NCBI RefSeq assembly: GCF_005491425.1
Contig: NZ_CP028083.1
Span: 3,864,001 to 3,928,000 of the forward strand
Direction of reading: 5' to 3'
Length of the DNA stretch: 64,000 bases
Source: Lysinibacillus sp. SGAir0095
Lineage (GTDB): Bacteria > Bacillota > Bacilli > Bacillales_A > Planococcaceae
A program made the translations under genes and the position numbers. The notes below the pieces were generated by a model that ran no database searches, was not told the DNA's origin, and saw only the letters and a list, made by a program, of their open reading frames with translations. How positions within the stretch are numbered: position 1 is the stretch's first letter; each line of letters starts with the position of its first letter. Positions 44,236 to 53,704 of the stretch are shown here, in pieces.

Positions 44236-44447
44236 ATTTCCTCCTCATTTTCGCTACCATTATTAAAACCCGTTAACTCATTTTTTACATTTAAAAATGC
44301 ATAATTAATTACATGATCATCTTCAGGATATTCGCAAATTAAATCTTTTAATAACTGATTGAAAGAAATTAACTGATCATCTGTCAAAGCTTTCATAATA
44401 TACTCTTTAAACTTCTCCTCATAATAATAAATCGATTGGGGGGACAT
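44211..44447 (-). CDS. Small helical protein, unknown function
   Basis: A 78-residue acidic protein that I do not recognise. It is mostly helical with a SFNQLLKDLICEYPEDDHVI segment in the middle and no membrane segment. It overlaps the start of the thioesterase gene by 25 bases, so the two are probably coupled. GAAGGAG is 9 bases upstream of the ATG at 44447. Confidence 0.68.
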   Translation of the reverse strand: MSPQSIYYYEEKFKEYIMKALTDDQLISFNQLLKDLICEYPEDDHVINYAFLNVKNELTGFNNGSENEEEICERFKHI

Positions 44448-44559
44448 AAGTTTTCGCTCCTTCTATTCATCGAAAGATGTAGCAATGAAGATACCTTATA
44501 GTATCCTTCTATAAAAATCCAGTTATATCATTATATCAAAATAGCAATTTACATCGAAT

Positions 44560-44595
44560 AAAAGGTACCTACTTTCTAATAAAATTAGGTACCCC
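44560..44595 (-). terminator. Terminator after metE
   Basis: GGTACCTA (44564-44571) pairs with TAGGTACC (44586-44593). On the minus strand TTTTATT follows. Confidence 0.75.
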
Positions 44596-44612
44596 AAATC
44601 ATTGCTTTTAAG

Positions 44613-46913
44613 TTAATTTACGATTGTCTCCTTAGAAGCATCACGTAATAACTTCGCTGCTTTTACCATATTCGTAAGTGCAGCAACCGTTTCTGACTCC
44701 TGTCGGGTTTTTAAACCACAATCTGGATTCACCCAAAACTGGTCCTTTGATAATACTGCCAGACTTTCTTGTAAAATATTCTCCATTTCAGCTACATCAG
44801 GAACACGTGGACTGTGAATGTCATAAACACCTAAGCCAATCCCCAGCTCGTATGGATTTTCTTTTAATGAGGATATCAATTCACCATGACTTCTTGATGT
44901 TTCTAATGAAATCACATCTGCGTCAAGTGCTCGAATTGGTTCAATAAAATCATTGAATTCACAATAGCACATATGTGTGTGAATTTGCGTTTCAGTCTTT
45001 ACACTAGATGTCGCAAGTTTAAACGCATTAACAGCCCATTCTAAATAGCTTGACCAATTTTCTTTTCGAAGTGGTAATCCTTCACGAAGGGCAGGTTCAT
45101 CGACTTGAATAATTTTTATGCCTGCTTGTTCTAATGCTTCTACTTCTTTGCGAAGAGCTAGCGCAATTTGATTGGCAACCGTCTCGCGAGGGAGATCATT
45201 CCGAACAAACGACCAATTTAATATGGTAACAGGTCCAGTGAGCATGCCTTTTACGTGTTTTGTTGTCAGTGTCTGTGCATGTACTACTTCCTTTACTGTC
45301 ATAGGCTTCGTCCATTCTACATCTCCATAAATAATTGGCGGCTTCACACAACGTGATCCATAGGAAACTACCCACGCTTTTTCAGTAAATGCAAATCCTG
45401 TTAATTGCTCACCGAAATATTCGACCATGTCTGTTCGCTCAAATTCCCCGTGAACAAATACATCTAAACCAATATCTTCTTGAATCGAGATCCAGCGTGC
45501 TGTTTCTTCTCTTATAAATTGTTCATATTCTTCATCTGACAGCTCATTTTTTCGCCAGGCTGCACGAGTTTTCTTTACTAGTGCCGATTGTGGGAAACTC
45601 CCTATCGTTGTAGTTGGAAAATCCGGCAATGATAGTGCGCACTTTTGTGTTTCACGACGCACCTCAAAGCTTTCCATCCTTACAAAATCTTTATTTGATA
45701 TCATTTTGATTAAATTTTCTACACGATTATTGTTTCGTACCGGGTGTGTAGCAAGCGCTTCGATGCATTGCATACTTTCCGATACAACACCCTCTTTTGC
45801 CCAATGCTGTGTACGTATGAAATGCCCAACATGGACAATCTCATTTATTTTTTCATCGGCAAATGATAGAGCGTTAAGCAAAACGGAATCCAGCTTTCGC
45901 TCGTTCACCGTTGTAACAGGTACATGCTGTAAACTACAAGAAGAGCTTAGCCATACATTGCTAGCTCCACTTAAAATAAGGACAGCCTGCACATCACTTG
46001 CTACCTCTGCTAAATTGGCCGACCAAATATCTCGACCATTTACAATCCCGATATTTAAAACTTTATCTTTCGGGAATCCCGATTTTCGAAGTGCCTCAAG
46101 GTTTTCTTTCTTCCCATGTACAAAGTCGAGTCCAATACCCGCAACTGGTAACTGAATAAGATTTTCATAGGATGTTAATGCCTCAAAATAAGTTTGCAGC
46201 ATTACTTTGGCTTCTGGGACACTTTCTGTTAGCTGTTTATATATCTCTTCTACTAACTGTACTTCAGTTGAAGATAAATTTTTCGTTAGGGAGGGCTCTT
46301 CTAATTGAATCCACTCCGCACCAGCCTCTACTAGCTCTTTCAAAACTTTTGCATAGAGCGGAATTAACGCTAAAATAAACGCAGCCCGCGATTTTTCATC
46401 GTAACCTTTCGATAAATCAGCAAATGTATAGGGTCCGATTAATGTCGGTTTTGTTATAATGCCTAGTTCATTTTTTGCCTCTAAAAAATACGTTAGCAAT
46501 CTATTTTCTGTTAAGTGTAGGTGTTGTCCCTCATATTCAGGCACAATATAGTGATAGTTGGTGTTAAACCATTTTGTCATTTCACAAGCAACTACCTGAT
46601 CTGTCCCTCTTGCCATCGCATAATAGCGAGTTAATGTGGATTCATTTTCTAACGCACTGTTATAGCGATCTGGAATCACATTAAACATCAATGCTAAATC
46701 CAGCATACGATCGTAATACGTGAAATCCCCTATCGTTATTAAATCCAGGCCTAAAGCTTGCTGACGACCGATATGCTGCAAACGCAAAGCCTTCATCTGC
46801 TTTTCAAAATCTTGCTCAGTCATTTCTCTTTTCCAAAATCCCTCAACAATTCGTTTCCATTCACGGTTTTCTCCTATATAAGGATAACCAACTACAGTAC
46901 TTACGATCTTCAT
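44613..46913 (-). CDS. metE: Cobalamin-independent methionine synthase
   Basis: A 766-residue enzyme that transfers the methyl group of methyltetrahydrofolate polyglutamate to homocysteine. The C-terminal barrel holds the zinc ligands: HTHMCYCEF (His and Cys), the Glu in IQVDEPALREGL-like segments, and the Cys in WVNPDCGLKTR. The N-terminal half is the diverged duplicate barrel typical of MetE. The ATG at 46913 is 8 bases after AAAGGAGG. The gene stands alone behind a B12 riboswitch, so it should be made when cobalamin is low. Confidence 0.95.
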   Translation of the reverse strand: MKIVSTVVGYPYIGENREWKRIVEGFWKREMTEQDFEKQMKALRLQHIGRQQALGLDLITIGDFTYYDRMLDLALMFNVIPDRYNSALENESTLTRYYAMARGTDQVVACEMTKWFNTNYHYIVPEYEGQHLHLTENRLLTYFLEAKNELGIITKPTLIGPYTFADLSKGYDEKSRAAFILALIPLYAKVLKELVEAGAEWIQLEEPSLTKNLSSTEVQLVEEIYKQLTESVPEAKVMLQTYFEALTSYENLIQLPVAGIGLDFVHGKKENLEALRKSGFPKDKVLNIGIVNGRDIWSANLAEVASDVQAVLILSGASNVWLSSSCSLQHVPVTTVNERKLDSVLLNALSFADEKINEIVHVGHFIRTQHWAKEGVVSESMQCIEALATHPVRNNNRVENLIKMISNKDFVRMESFEVRRETQKCALSLPDFPTTTIGSFPQSALVKKTRAAWRKNELSDEEYEQFIREETARWISIQEDIGLDVFVHGEFERTDMVEYFGEQLTGFAFTEKAWVVSYGSRCVKPPIIYGDVEWTKPMTVKEVVHAQTLTTKHVKGMLTGPVTILNWSFVRNDLPRETVANQIALALRKEVEALEQAGIKIIQVDEPALREGLPLRKENWSSYLEWAVNAFKLATSSVKTETQIHTHMCYCEFNDFIEPIRALDADVISLETSRSHGELISSLKENPYELGIGLGVYDIHSPRVPDVAEMENILQESLAVLSKDQFWVNPDCGLKTRQESETVAALTNMVKAAKLLRDASKETIVN

Positions 46914-46949
46914 ATAATACGCCTCCTTTTCCTTTGCTCTACATAACCC

Positions 46950-46990
46950 CAAAAGAAAGAAGCTATTTCTTTGTTGAGAAATAGCTTCGG
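46950..46990 (-). terminator. Riboswitch terminator ahead of metE
   Basis: GAAGCTATTTCT (46959-46970) pairs with AGAAATAGCTTC (46977-46988). On the minus strand a T-rich tail follows. Confidence 0.85.
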
Positions 46991-47082
46991 ACATATCTAT
47001 GCATGACTAAAAAGCGTAAATAAATTTACGTTCATTTCGCACAGAACACCACCTATTTCCACGTAGGTTTGGGTGTGTACTA

Positions 47083-47235
47083 GAACTAGGCAGGTCTCCT
47101 GACTTATCATCAACGCGCCTCATGCCTTCCCGTTTTCACAGTGGCTAACAGATTTGCTCCGAATTACAGTTGCGGGACAGTGTTGGATTTTCACCAAGCT
47201 TCCCTTTTAAGCTTACTCTCATAAGCACCTAATCT
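47083..47235 (-). promoter_or_regulatory. Cobalamin (B12) riboswitch of metE
   Basis: On the minus strand: AGGTGC, GGGAAGC, GGTGAAAATCC, CTGTCCCGCAACTGTAAT, GCCACTG and AGTCAGGAGACCTGCC, the conserved cobalamin aptamer blocks in order. A terminator lies between it and metE. The stretch upstream (47236-47507) holds the promoter of each divergent gene but no clear consensus. Confidence 0.93.
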
Positions 47236-47507
47236 TACACGTTATGTAATTGGTTTACACTATAACATAAAAAGATATACTTATAAACTAAAATTTCCGA
47301 CTTTTCAAACAGGATAATAGATAGTAAGTAATTATACCAAGTTAATCAAATAGTTTATTAAGTTAATTACCCTATAAAATAATATAATTCTCAGTTTAAA
47401 AATATATAATAGGATAAAGAATAGCACAATTTGTCAGTTCGTTTTTAAAGGATACCTAACTCAGCGATATTGCAATTAAATATTCAACTAAGGGAAGAAG
47501 GGTTCTG

Positions 47508-48722
47508 ATGAAAATTAGTAAGTTTGGACAAGTAAATAACTTAACCATTGATGCCATACGCCATTATATGGATTTAGGATTGCTTGTACCTGAGAAAAAA
47601 GGCGGACATTACTTTTTTGATGATAACTGCCAAAAGGACTTAGAATTGATTATCGAATTTAAGTCAATGGGGTTTAGCTTGAATGAGATCAAAACAATTT
47701 TGACTTTCAAAAATCTTGGAATGCTTGCAGGGTATGAGGAAAATGCCTATTATCAGTCTTTATTCAATCATAAATACGAGAAGACAGAAGAGGAAATTGC
47801 AAGATTAACAGCCGCGAATGAAAAAATCAAAAAGAAAATCGATGAATTTAACGAGAGACCCGGACACTCCAAAGTGCCTATGGGGATTAATATAAACAAC
47901 CTAAACCTTCTAGTCTGTCCAAAATGTGATGCTCCTCTTTCTCTTGAAAATGGCTCAATCAATAGAAATCAAATCATTGATGGAGACCTTGTCTGTAATT
48001 GCCAAACATATAAGGTTGAATCTGGAATCCTTTTATCCGGTACTTCCAATGAGATAGTTCCAATTTCAAGTTCAGATGAGTACATATCAGATTATATTTT
48101 AAATACTGATTCTTTTTATCTGGAGACTCTTCAAAAAGGACTACAAACAGTAAAGCGGAAAATTACAGGACTCGATTTAGAGAGTAAGGTAGTTCTTGAA
48201 CCTGGTACTGGAATTGGATTCTTACTAAGAACGATTTATAATGTCCTTCCAGATAACTGTTTATATATTGCGGTTGATTATAATATTGAAAAGCAGAGGT
48301 TTCTAAAAAGCATCCTAGAAAGAACTGGAATCAAGAAAGATATTCTATTTATCTGTGCTGATTTCTCAGCAATCCCTATAAAAAAGAATTCTGTTGATAT
48401 TATTATAGATAATGCGGGGACAAGCAATTACAGTTTTAAGCATACTGATTTTCTGATAGAGATGCTAGAAGATCTCATTAAGAAGGAGGCCTACCTACTG
48501 GGGACATACTTGGCCTTTAAGAAGTTTAGCGTCAATAGTAAAATTCTTCCCCAATATCGTGACAACTTCATTCCATTAAAAATACGCAGCAAAATCGAAG
48601 GACTCAAATTTAAGCTCATTGAGGAATTTGCATCGGATGTTTTAAGCAAAGGCGGTATCTATGAGGATTATTTCGTCCAAGGGGAAGAGGTTTTTAATTA
48701 TTTGTTCTTTGGAAAAAGATAG
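47508..48722 (+). CDS. MerR HTH - zinc ribbon - methyltransferase fusion
   Basis: A 404-residue protein with three parts. Residues 1-75 are a MerR-type HTH (TIDAIRHYMDLGLLVPEKKG), followed by a coiled-coil (85-115) as in MerR dimers. Residues 135-175 contain CPKC (137-140) and CNC (163-165), a Trm112/RlmA-like four-Cys ribbon. From about 185 there is a class I methyltransferase fold, with motif I VVLEPGTGIGF (228-238) and motif II AVDYN. The start follows AGAAGGG. It is followed by an MFS exporter on the same strand, suggesting a combined sensor and modifier. The target is unknown. Confidence 0.85.
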   Translation: MKISKFGQVNNLTIDAIRHYMDLGLLVPEKKGGHYFFDDNCQKDLELIIEFKSMGFSLNEIKTILTFKNLGMLAGYEENAYYQSLFNHKYEKTEEEIARLTAANEKIKKKIDEFNERPGHSKVPMGININNLNLLVCPKCDAPLSLENGSINRNQIIDGDLVCNCQTYKVESGILLSGTSNEIVPISSSDEYISDYILNTDSFYLETLQKGLQTVKRKITGLDLESKVVLEPGTGIGFLLRTIYNVLPDNCLYIAVDYNIEKQRFLKSILERTGIKKDILFICADFSAIPIKKNSVDIIIDNAGTSNYSFKHTDFLIEMLEDLIKKEAYLLGTYLAFKKFSVNSKILPQYRDNFIPLKIRSKIEGLKFKLIEEFASDVLSKGGIYEDYFVQGEEVFNYLFFGKR

Positions 48723-48752
48723 GGTCCTCCCTATCTTTTTTATTTTTTTATT
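48715..48752 (+). terminator. Terminator overlapping the stop codon
   Basis: AAAGATAGGG (48715-48724) pairs with CCCTATCTTT (48729-48738), followed by a T-rich run. The stop codon of the fusion gene is in its first arm. Confidence 0.8.
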
Positions 48753-48876
48753 TAATAATTAGTTTTCTTGCCTATTGTTCCGGGGTTTAGCCAACCACTT
48801 ACACTTGGTTTAACAAATGATTTAGTGATTGATAGTCACTGATTTAAGACCAAAGAGTATACCAGGAGGCAAAACT

Positions 48877-50160
48877 ATGGAAACACGTTTAGACGAAAAA
48901 AAAGAAATTAGAAATTTGGGGCTCTATTCATCGGGGAAAATCATTTCCGTTTTCGGAACATCAATATATAACTTTGCCATCAGTTTCTACGTATTAAAGT
49001 TAACTGGTTCGGCATTAAGTTTTACCATTACATTGTTGCTTGGAATATTGCCGATGATACTTATTAATCCTTTTGCAGGAGTAATTGCAGACAAGGTTAA
49101 TAAAAAGAAGATGATTATACTTATGGATTTTCTTAGCGGAACATTGTTTATTTCAATGTTTATCGTAAGCAGTTTTTGGGGCCTTCATCTATTACTCATT
49201 TATCTAACAGCTTTCTGTTCAACTATTTTTGTCACTTTTTTCGGAGTTTGTATGGAAGCGGCCAAACCGAATATCGTTTCTAGCAAAAGGTTGATGAATC
49301 TTAACTCTATTGGAAAAATCATAGACTCTATATCTTCCATACTTGGTCCAATGCTAGGTGGAATGGTCTTCGCTTTTTTCGATATAAGGATATTTATCAT
49401 ATTTAATGGGATTTGCTTTATTATTTCAGGATTGTCGATGCTGTTTATTGATTTTAACTTCAATAAGAGTTTACAGGAATCGGTCAAAGAAGCTGTAAAA
49501 ATCGATTTTATCAAAGATATAAAAGACGGGTTTCAATATTTGTACGAGCGAAAGAATATTATGGGCCTGTTCCTGATTTTGATTTCATTAAACTTCTTTT
49601 TGAGTTTAGCAGTCACTATCCCTGTTCCATATATAATAAATACCATTCTGGAGCTAGGATCAAATACCTTCGGAGTCATCCAAGCTTCACTCCCAGTCGG
49701 CCTAATTGCTGGAGCCCTTGTTGTCAAGAAACTGACAGAGCGCATCCCTTATTCAGAACTAATAAGGGTTGTGACAATCTTCTTATCTGTTTGTATGATT
49801 GCGGCAGGACTTCCGCTAATATTTGAGGGTGCTCCATTCAGTCATATGATTTATGGCATTTATTATTCTTTACTGATGTTTAGCTTGGGGATTGTGATAG
49901 CTTTTATTGATATTCCTATAGCATATTTCATGCAAAAAGAAGTGCCCGAAGAGTACAGGGGCAGAGTAATGAGTATTGGAATAAGCATTGGAAAGACTAT
50001 GACACCTGTGGCAATGGTAGTCTCCGGCTTTCTTCTCGAATTGATCCCACCATATGTCTTACCGATTGGGGGAGGGATTTTTTATTTGCTACTTAACCTC
50101 CTATACTCCAGAAAGATATCAATTAATCTATCTACCGAACTTAAATCTTCGTCCAACTGA
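48877..50160 (+). CDS. MFS exporter, macrolide-efflux (MefA/YfiS) type
   Basis: A 427-residue transporter with 12 helices. The N-terminal part has FGTSIYNFAISFYVLKLTGS and PFAGVIADKVNKKKMIILMD, close to motif A of the drug-efflux MFS_3 family. The ATG at 48877 is 7 bases after GGAGG; the longer frame has no site. It lies 154 bp after the MerR-methyltransferase gene, with a terminator between. The likely role is export of a drug or of a compound that the regulator senses. Confidence 0.85.
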   Translation: METRLDEKKEIRNLGLYSSGKIISVFGTSIYNFAISFYVLKLTGSALSFTITLLLGILPMILINPFAGVIADKVNKKKMIILMDFLSGTLFISMFIVSSFWGLHLLLIYLTAFCSTIFVTFFGVCMEAAKPNIVSSKRLMNLNSIGKIIDSISSILGPMLGGMVFAFFDIRIFIIFNGICFIISGLSMLFIDFNFNKSLQESVKEAVKIDFIKDIKDGFQYLYERKNIMGLFLILISLNFFLSLAVTIPVPYIINTILELGSNTFGVIQASLPVGLIAGALVVKKLTERIPYSELIRVVTIFLSVCMIAAGLPLIFEGAPFSHMIYGIYYSLLMFSLGIVIAFIDIPIAYFMQKEVPEEYRGRVMSIGISIGKTMTPVAMVVSGFLLELIPPYVLPIGGGIFYLLLNLLYSRKISINLSTELKSSSN

Positions 50161-50164
50161 GTTT

Positions 50165-50235
50165 TTCCTTGAGTAGCTAAAATTGATTTCCGTTGTGGAG
50201 AAGCGCATCCAGGGCCAGGCTCGAGCCTGTAAAAT
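50165..50235. repeat. Candidate interspersed-repeat remnant with a palindrome
   Basis: The stretch TTGATTTCCGTTGTGGAG and the perfect palindrome CAGGCTCGAGCCTG (50216-50229) resemble intergenic repeats seen in many Bacillaceae. GC content is higher than in the flanks. Confidence 0.35.
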
Positions 50236-50237
50236 AA

Positions 50238-50288
50238 AAAGAGTTGGCTCCGGTTCTTAAGGAGAAGCCAACTCACGAATTTTTTTAG
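50238..50288 (+). terminator. Terminator after the MFS gene
   Basis: GAGTTGGCT (50241-50249) pairs with AGCCAACTC (50266-50274), with a T run after it. Confidence 0.75.
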
Positions 50289-50339
50289 GGTGTGAAATGC
50301 AATGCAATAGTCACTTATTGAAACTATACATTCGATCGA

Positions 50340-50711
50340 TTATTTACGCCAAAAAGTATTACAGTCTGCCTTGTCCAAAATGTTAAATTCAATAATTTTC
50401 TCAAGCAATTCATAGTTTACTGGCTCATTCCATTTAATTCGAAAAAGCCCTTTGGTAGCACTGTAGCCGGCTTGTGCAATGTCATCCGCAAAGTGCCCCA
50501 TCCCAAATTCTTCAGGTGAAACGCTTAAATGATGCTTCGCTGTGGAAAAGCCGATAATATATGTGCCATGATCGGTAAACATAGGCTGATTCCATTTAAG
50601 TTCTGGTTGTAATTTAGGGAATTTTTCCAATATCCATTTAAAAATTTCTTCTACACGTTCCCGCTCTTGTGGTTCATCGATACCCGACAAATACTCTGTA
50701 AAAGCTTCTAT
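50340..50711 (-). CDS. YdhG-like DUF1801 family protein with a non-standard start
   Basis: A 123-residue protein similar to Bacillus YdhG: FTEYLSGIDEP, then ELKWNQPMFTDHGTYIIGFS, and KADCNTFWRK at the end. The family (DUF1801) has a frataxin-like fold and an unsettled role in iron handling. No ATG, GTG or TTG lies at the family's N-terminal position. GGAGG is followed after 7 bases by ATA (50709-50711), which aligns with Met1. The next in-frame ATG upstream (50759) lies in the terminator of the neighbouring gene. An ATA start is the best reading. Confidence 0.75.
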   Translation of the reverse strand: MEAFTEYLSGIDEPQERERVEEIFKWILEKFPKLQPELKWNQPMFTDHGTYIIGFSTAKHHLSVSPEEFGMGHFADDIAQAGYSATKGLFRIKWNEPVNYELLEKIIEFNILDKADCNTFWRK

Positions 50712-50735
50712 GCTAATCCCTCCTACAATAAAAAA

Positions 50736-50770
50736 TCCCTTTTGGATAATGATATCCAAAAGGGACGGGA
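50736..50770 (-). terminator. Terminator after the P-type ATPase gene
   Basis: CCCTTTTGGAT and ATCCAAAAGGG form a perfect 11-bp stem, with TTTTTT after it on the minus strand. Confidence 0.85.
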
Positions 50771-50789
50771 CGATGCAACTTTAAAAATT

Positions 50790-53390
50790 TCAGTCTCTAT
50801 TTCTTACAAAGAATAGTCTGTCCACTTGAATAATGATTAATGGTACTATCGCCAATCCATAAACCATTAATAATTGTGAGCGACTTAATATTGCTACATC
50901 GAATAACCCAACTATCAAGACGATATTTAATAAGACGAAACCAATAAGAAACGCTATCCAAACAGTTAAATTAGAGAATAATCCGATCTTAAATATTGAT
51001 TCATCTGAACGACAGTTAAATCCATGGAACAATCTTGATAAACATAAAGTTGCAAAAGCCATCGTGGTAGCTACCATTGAATCCCCGGTGGCTAATCCTA
51101 TTTGGAAGGCAATAATGGTTACGGCTGCAATGATTAAGCCTTCCATCCCTACCTGAGAGACAAACTTCTTATTTAATAAAGACTCATCGATATTTCTAGG
51201 CTTTTCATCCATTAGTTTTTTGTTATGTGGCTCTAACCCAATGGCAATAGCAGGTAAACTATCTGTTAACAGGTTAATAAATAACAAATGAACCGGTGCA
51301 AATGGCGCTGGCAAGGCAAATAATGTTGCATAGAGCACGACCAAAATGGCTCCAGTATTACCTGATAGTAAAAACTTAATCGCATTTTTGATATTCGCAT
51401 ATAAACTTCTACCATTTGAAATGGCTTTAACAATAGTCGAAAAGTTATCATCCGTTAAAACCATGGAAGAGGCATCTTTTGCAACTTCTGTACCCATGAT
51501 GCCCATTGCTACGCCAATGTCTGCTTGCTTTAACGCAGGTCCATCATTGACTCCATCCCCCGTCATCGCCACGACATTCCCTTTGTCTTGCCACGCTTTT
51601 ACAATACGAATTTTATGTTCTGGAGACACTCGGGCATATACTGAGATGTTTTGAACTTTATCTCTCAATTCTTTATCTGATAAATGTTCTATTTCCTTAC
51701 CTTCAATTGCTTCTGAAGGGTCCTTCAATATCCCGATTTGTTTGGCAATCGCTGCTGCCGTAATTTTATGATCTCCTGTAATCATCACTGGTTTAATGCC
51801 AGCTTTGATACAATCGGCTACAGCTTGTCTTGATTCTACTCGTGGTGGATCCATCATCGCCACTAAGCCGACAAAGGTTAAGTCCATTTCATCTCTTAAA
51901 CTTATTCCGAGGGACTTTACTTCTTTATAGGCAAATGCAAGTACTCGTAATCCTTCATTAGAAAACTTATTGTTTGCTTGTTTAATAGCCTCTATTTGCT
52001 GCTTTGAAATGTTGGATACCCCTTGAGCATTTTCAATTTTTACAAGTCGAGACAGGAGGACATCAACTGCCCCCTTTGTAATCATAATATATCGATCGCC
52101 TACTCGGTTAACCGTACTCATTAATTTTCTGGTTGAATCAAATGGTACTTCTCCAAATCTCTTATACATCTCTCGTATATTCAGCTCGTCTATATTATAT
52201 TGGTTACCCATCCGAACTAACGCTATTTCTGTTGGATCTCCTATTTCTTTCTCTTCGAAGGTAACCGAATTATTACATAGTAAAGCCAAGTGCATCAATT
52301 TATGGTGAACTTTATTATCCAGGTGCAGCTGATCATGTTGGACAACCTTTTCACTTACATATAATTTTTGCACGTTCATTTTATTTTGAGTAAGCGTTCC
52401 TGTTTTATCGGAACAAATAACCGAAATACTTCCTAGACTTTCGACTGCATGAAGTTTGCGAACAATTGCATTTTCCTTAGCCATTTTCTGTGTTCCAAAC
52501 GCGAGAACAATGGTCACAATAGAGCTTAATGCTTCTGGTATTGCGGCAACCGCTAATGATACTGCGAACATAAATGAATCTACTAACTCACGCCCACGTA
52601 GAATATCCAGTGCAAAAATGATTAGACAGATGACAATAATCCCGATTGCAAGCCGTTTTCCAAAATCTTCGAGGCTTACTTGGAGAGGTGTTTTCTTCTC
52701 TTTGGCATTATCTAGTAAGTTCGCAATCTTACCAATCTCCGTCTCCATTCCGATAGATGTCACTATCGCTTTTCCACGTCCATTTGTTACGAAACTGCCA
52801 GAGAAGACCATATTTGTTTTATCACCGAGAGCCACTTCTTGATCATGAATCACATTCACCATTTTCTGGATCGGAAGTGATTCCCCGGTTAGAGAACTCT
52901 CGTTGATCTGTAAGCTATGACTTTCAAAAATACGTCCATCCGCGCTAATAAAATCGCCAGCATCTAACAGAAGAATATCTCCCACAACAACCTCTTTTGA
53001 AGGGATTTCAGCAACTTGTCCATCCCGTAATACTCTTGCTATCGGAGCAGCCATTTCTTTCAAGCTATCCAACGATTTTTCAGCTTTTATCTGTTGTACT
53101 GTACCAAGTATGGCATTTAAAATGATAACCACCCAAATAACGATTGAACTTTCTACTTCTCCTAAAAATACAGAGATTAAAGCAGCTACCATTAGGATAA
53201 TCACTAAGAAGTCTTTAAATTGTTCTAGAAAAATAATCATTGCACTTTTCGGTTTGCTCTCACGAAGTTCATTATAACCATACTTTTTGTGCCTCGATCG
53301 AACTTCATAATCTGTCAATCCTTGCTGTGTTACCTCAAGTTCATTCATTACTTTTTGTATAGGTTCCCTGTAGTATTCTGACACATTCAT
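50790..53390 (-). CDS. Calcium-type P-type ATPase (P2)
   Basis: An 866-residue pump with ten predicted membrane helices. LTGES in the actuator domain, the phosphorylation motif CSDKTGTLTQ (Asp near residue 326), MTGDGVNDGPAL near 610 and the AVAAIPEALSSIVTIV segment (TM4) are clear. The sequence is of the cation-translocating type II group; Ca2+ export is most likely. The PEAL version of TM4, not PEGL, may alter ion choice. The ATG at 53390 is 10 bases after GGGGG. Monocistronic, ended by a strong terminator. Confidence 0.9.
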   Translation of the reverse strand: MNVSEYYREPIQKVMNELEVTQQGLTDYEVRSRHKKYGYNELRESKPKSAMIIFLEQFKDFLVIILMVAALISVFLGEVESSIVIWVVIILNAILGTVQQIKAEKSLDSLKEMAAPIARVLRDGQVAEIPSKEVVVGDILLLDAGDFISADGRIFESHSLQINESSLTGESLPIQKMVNVIHDQEVALGDKTNMVFSGSFVTNGRGKAIVTSIGMETEIGKIANLLDNAKEKKTPLQVSLEDFGKRLAIGIIVICLIIFALDILRGRELVDSFMFAVSLAVAAIPEALSSIVTIVLAFGTQKMAKENAIVRKLHAVESLGSISVICSDKTGTLTQNKMNVQKLYVSEKVVQHDQLHLDNKVHHKLMHLALLCNNSVTFEEKEIGDPTEIALVRMGNQYNIDELNIREMYKRFGEVPFDSTRKLMSTVNRVGDRYIMITKGAVDVLLSRLVKIENAQGVSNISKQQIEAIKQANNKFSNEGLRVLAFAYKEVKSLGISLRDEMDLTFVGLVAMMDPPRVESRQAVADCIKAGIKPVMITGDHKITAAAIAKQIGILKDPSEAIEGKEIEHLSDKELRDKVQNISVYARVSPEHKIRIVKAWQDKGNVVAMTGDGVNDGPALKQADIGVAMGIMGTEVAKDASSMVLTDDNFSTIVKAISNGRSLYANIKNAIKFLLSGNTGAILVVLYATLFALPAPFAPVHLLFINLLTDSLPAIAIGLEPHNKKLMDEKPRNIDESLLNKKFVSQVGMEGLIIAAVTIIAFQIGLATGDSMVATTMAFATLCLSRLFHGFNCRSDESIFKIGLFSNLTVWIAFLIGFVLLNIVLIVGLFDVAILSRSQLLMVYGLAIVPLIIIQVDRLFFVRNRD

Positions 53391-53641
53391 ATAATTATAT
53401 CCCCCATATTCTAGTAATTCGTTTTCCTTGATCACTGGCAAAAGGAACTCTCAATAAAACTATTTTTCCCCATAATTCATGAACGACTTTGCTATTAAAC
53501 TCCCTAATAGGAAGCACCCCTGTGAGTGAAGTACTATAAAATTATATGTAGGAGAAGGTAAAATATGAGAATTTATTTCTAATAATATAATTAAAAATAT
53601 GAGATCAAATCTAACTAGAGATTACAAATAGAGAATAATTA

Positions 53642-53680
53642 CAAAAAGCGCTAATTCATTTTTTTGAATTAACGCTTATG
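53642..53680 (-). terminator. Terminator after ytaF
   Basis: AGCGCTAATTC (53647-53657) pairs with GAATTAACGCT (53666-53676). A T run follows on the minus strand. The rest of 53391-53704 shows no gene. Confidence 0.8.
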
Positions 53681-53704
53681 TAGACATATAAAACTTCTGA
53701 GATA

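Noticed and set aside
50712..50759. ATG start of the YdhG-like gene at 50759
   Set aside because: It lies within the stem of the preceding terminator with no ribosome site, and the extra 16 residues are not family-like.
53565..53590. Good ribosome site before an ATG near 53564
   Set aside because: The frame stops after a few codons; nothing supports a gene.
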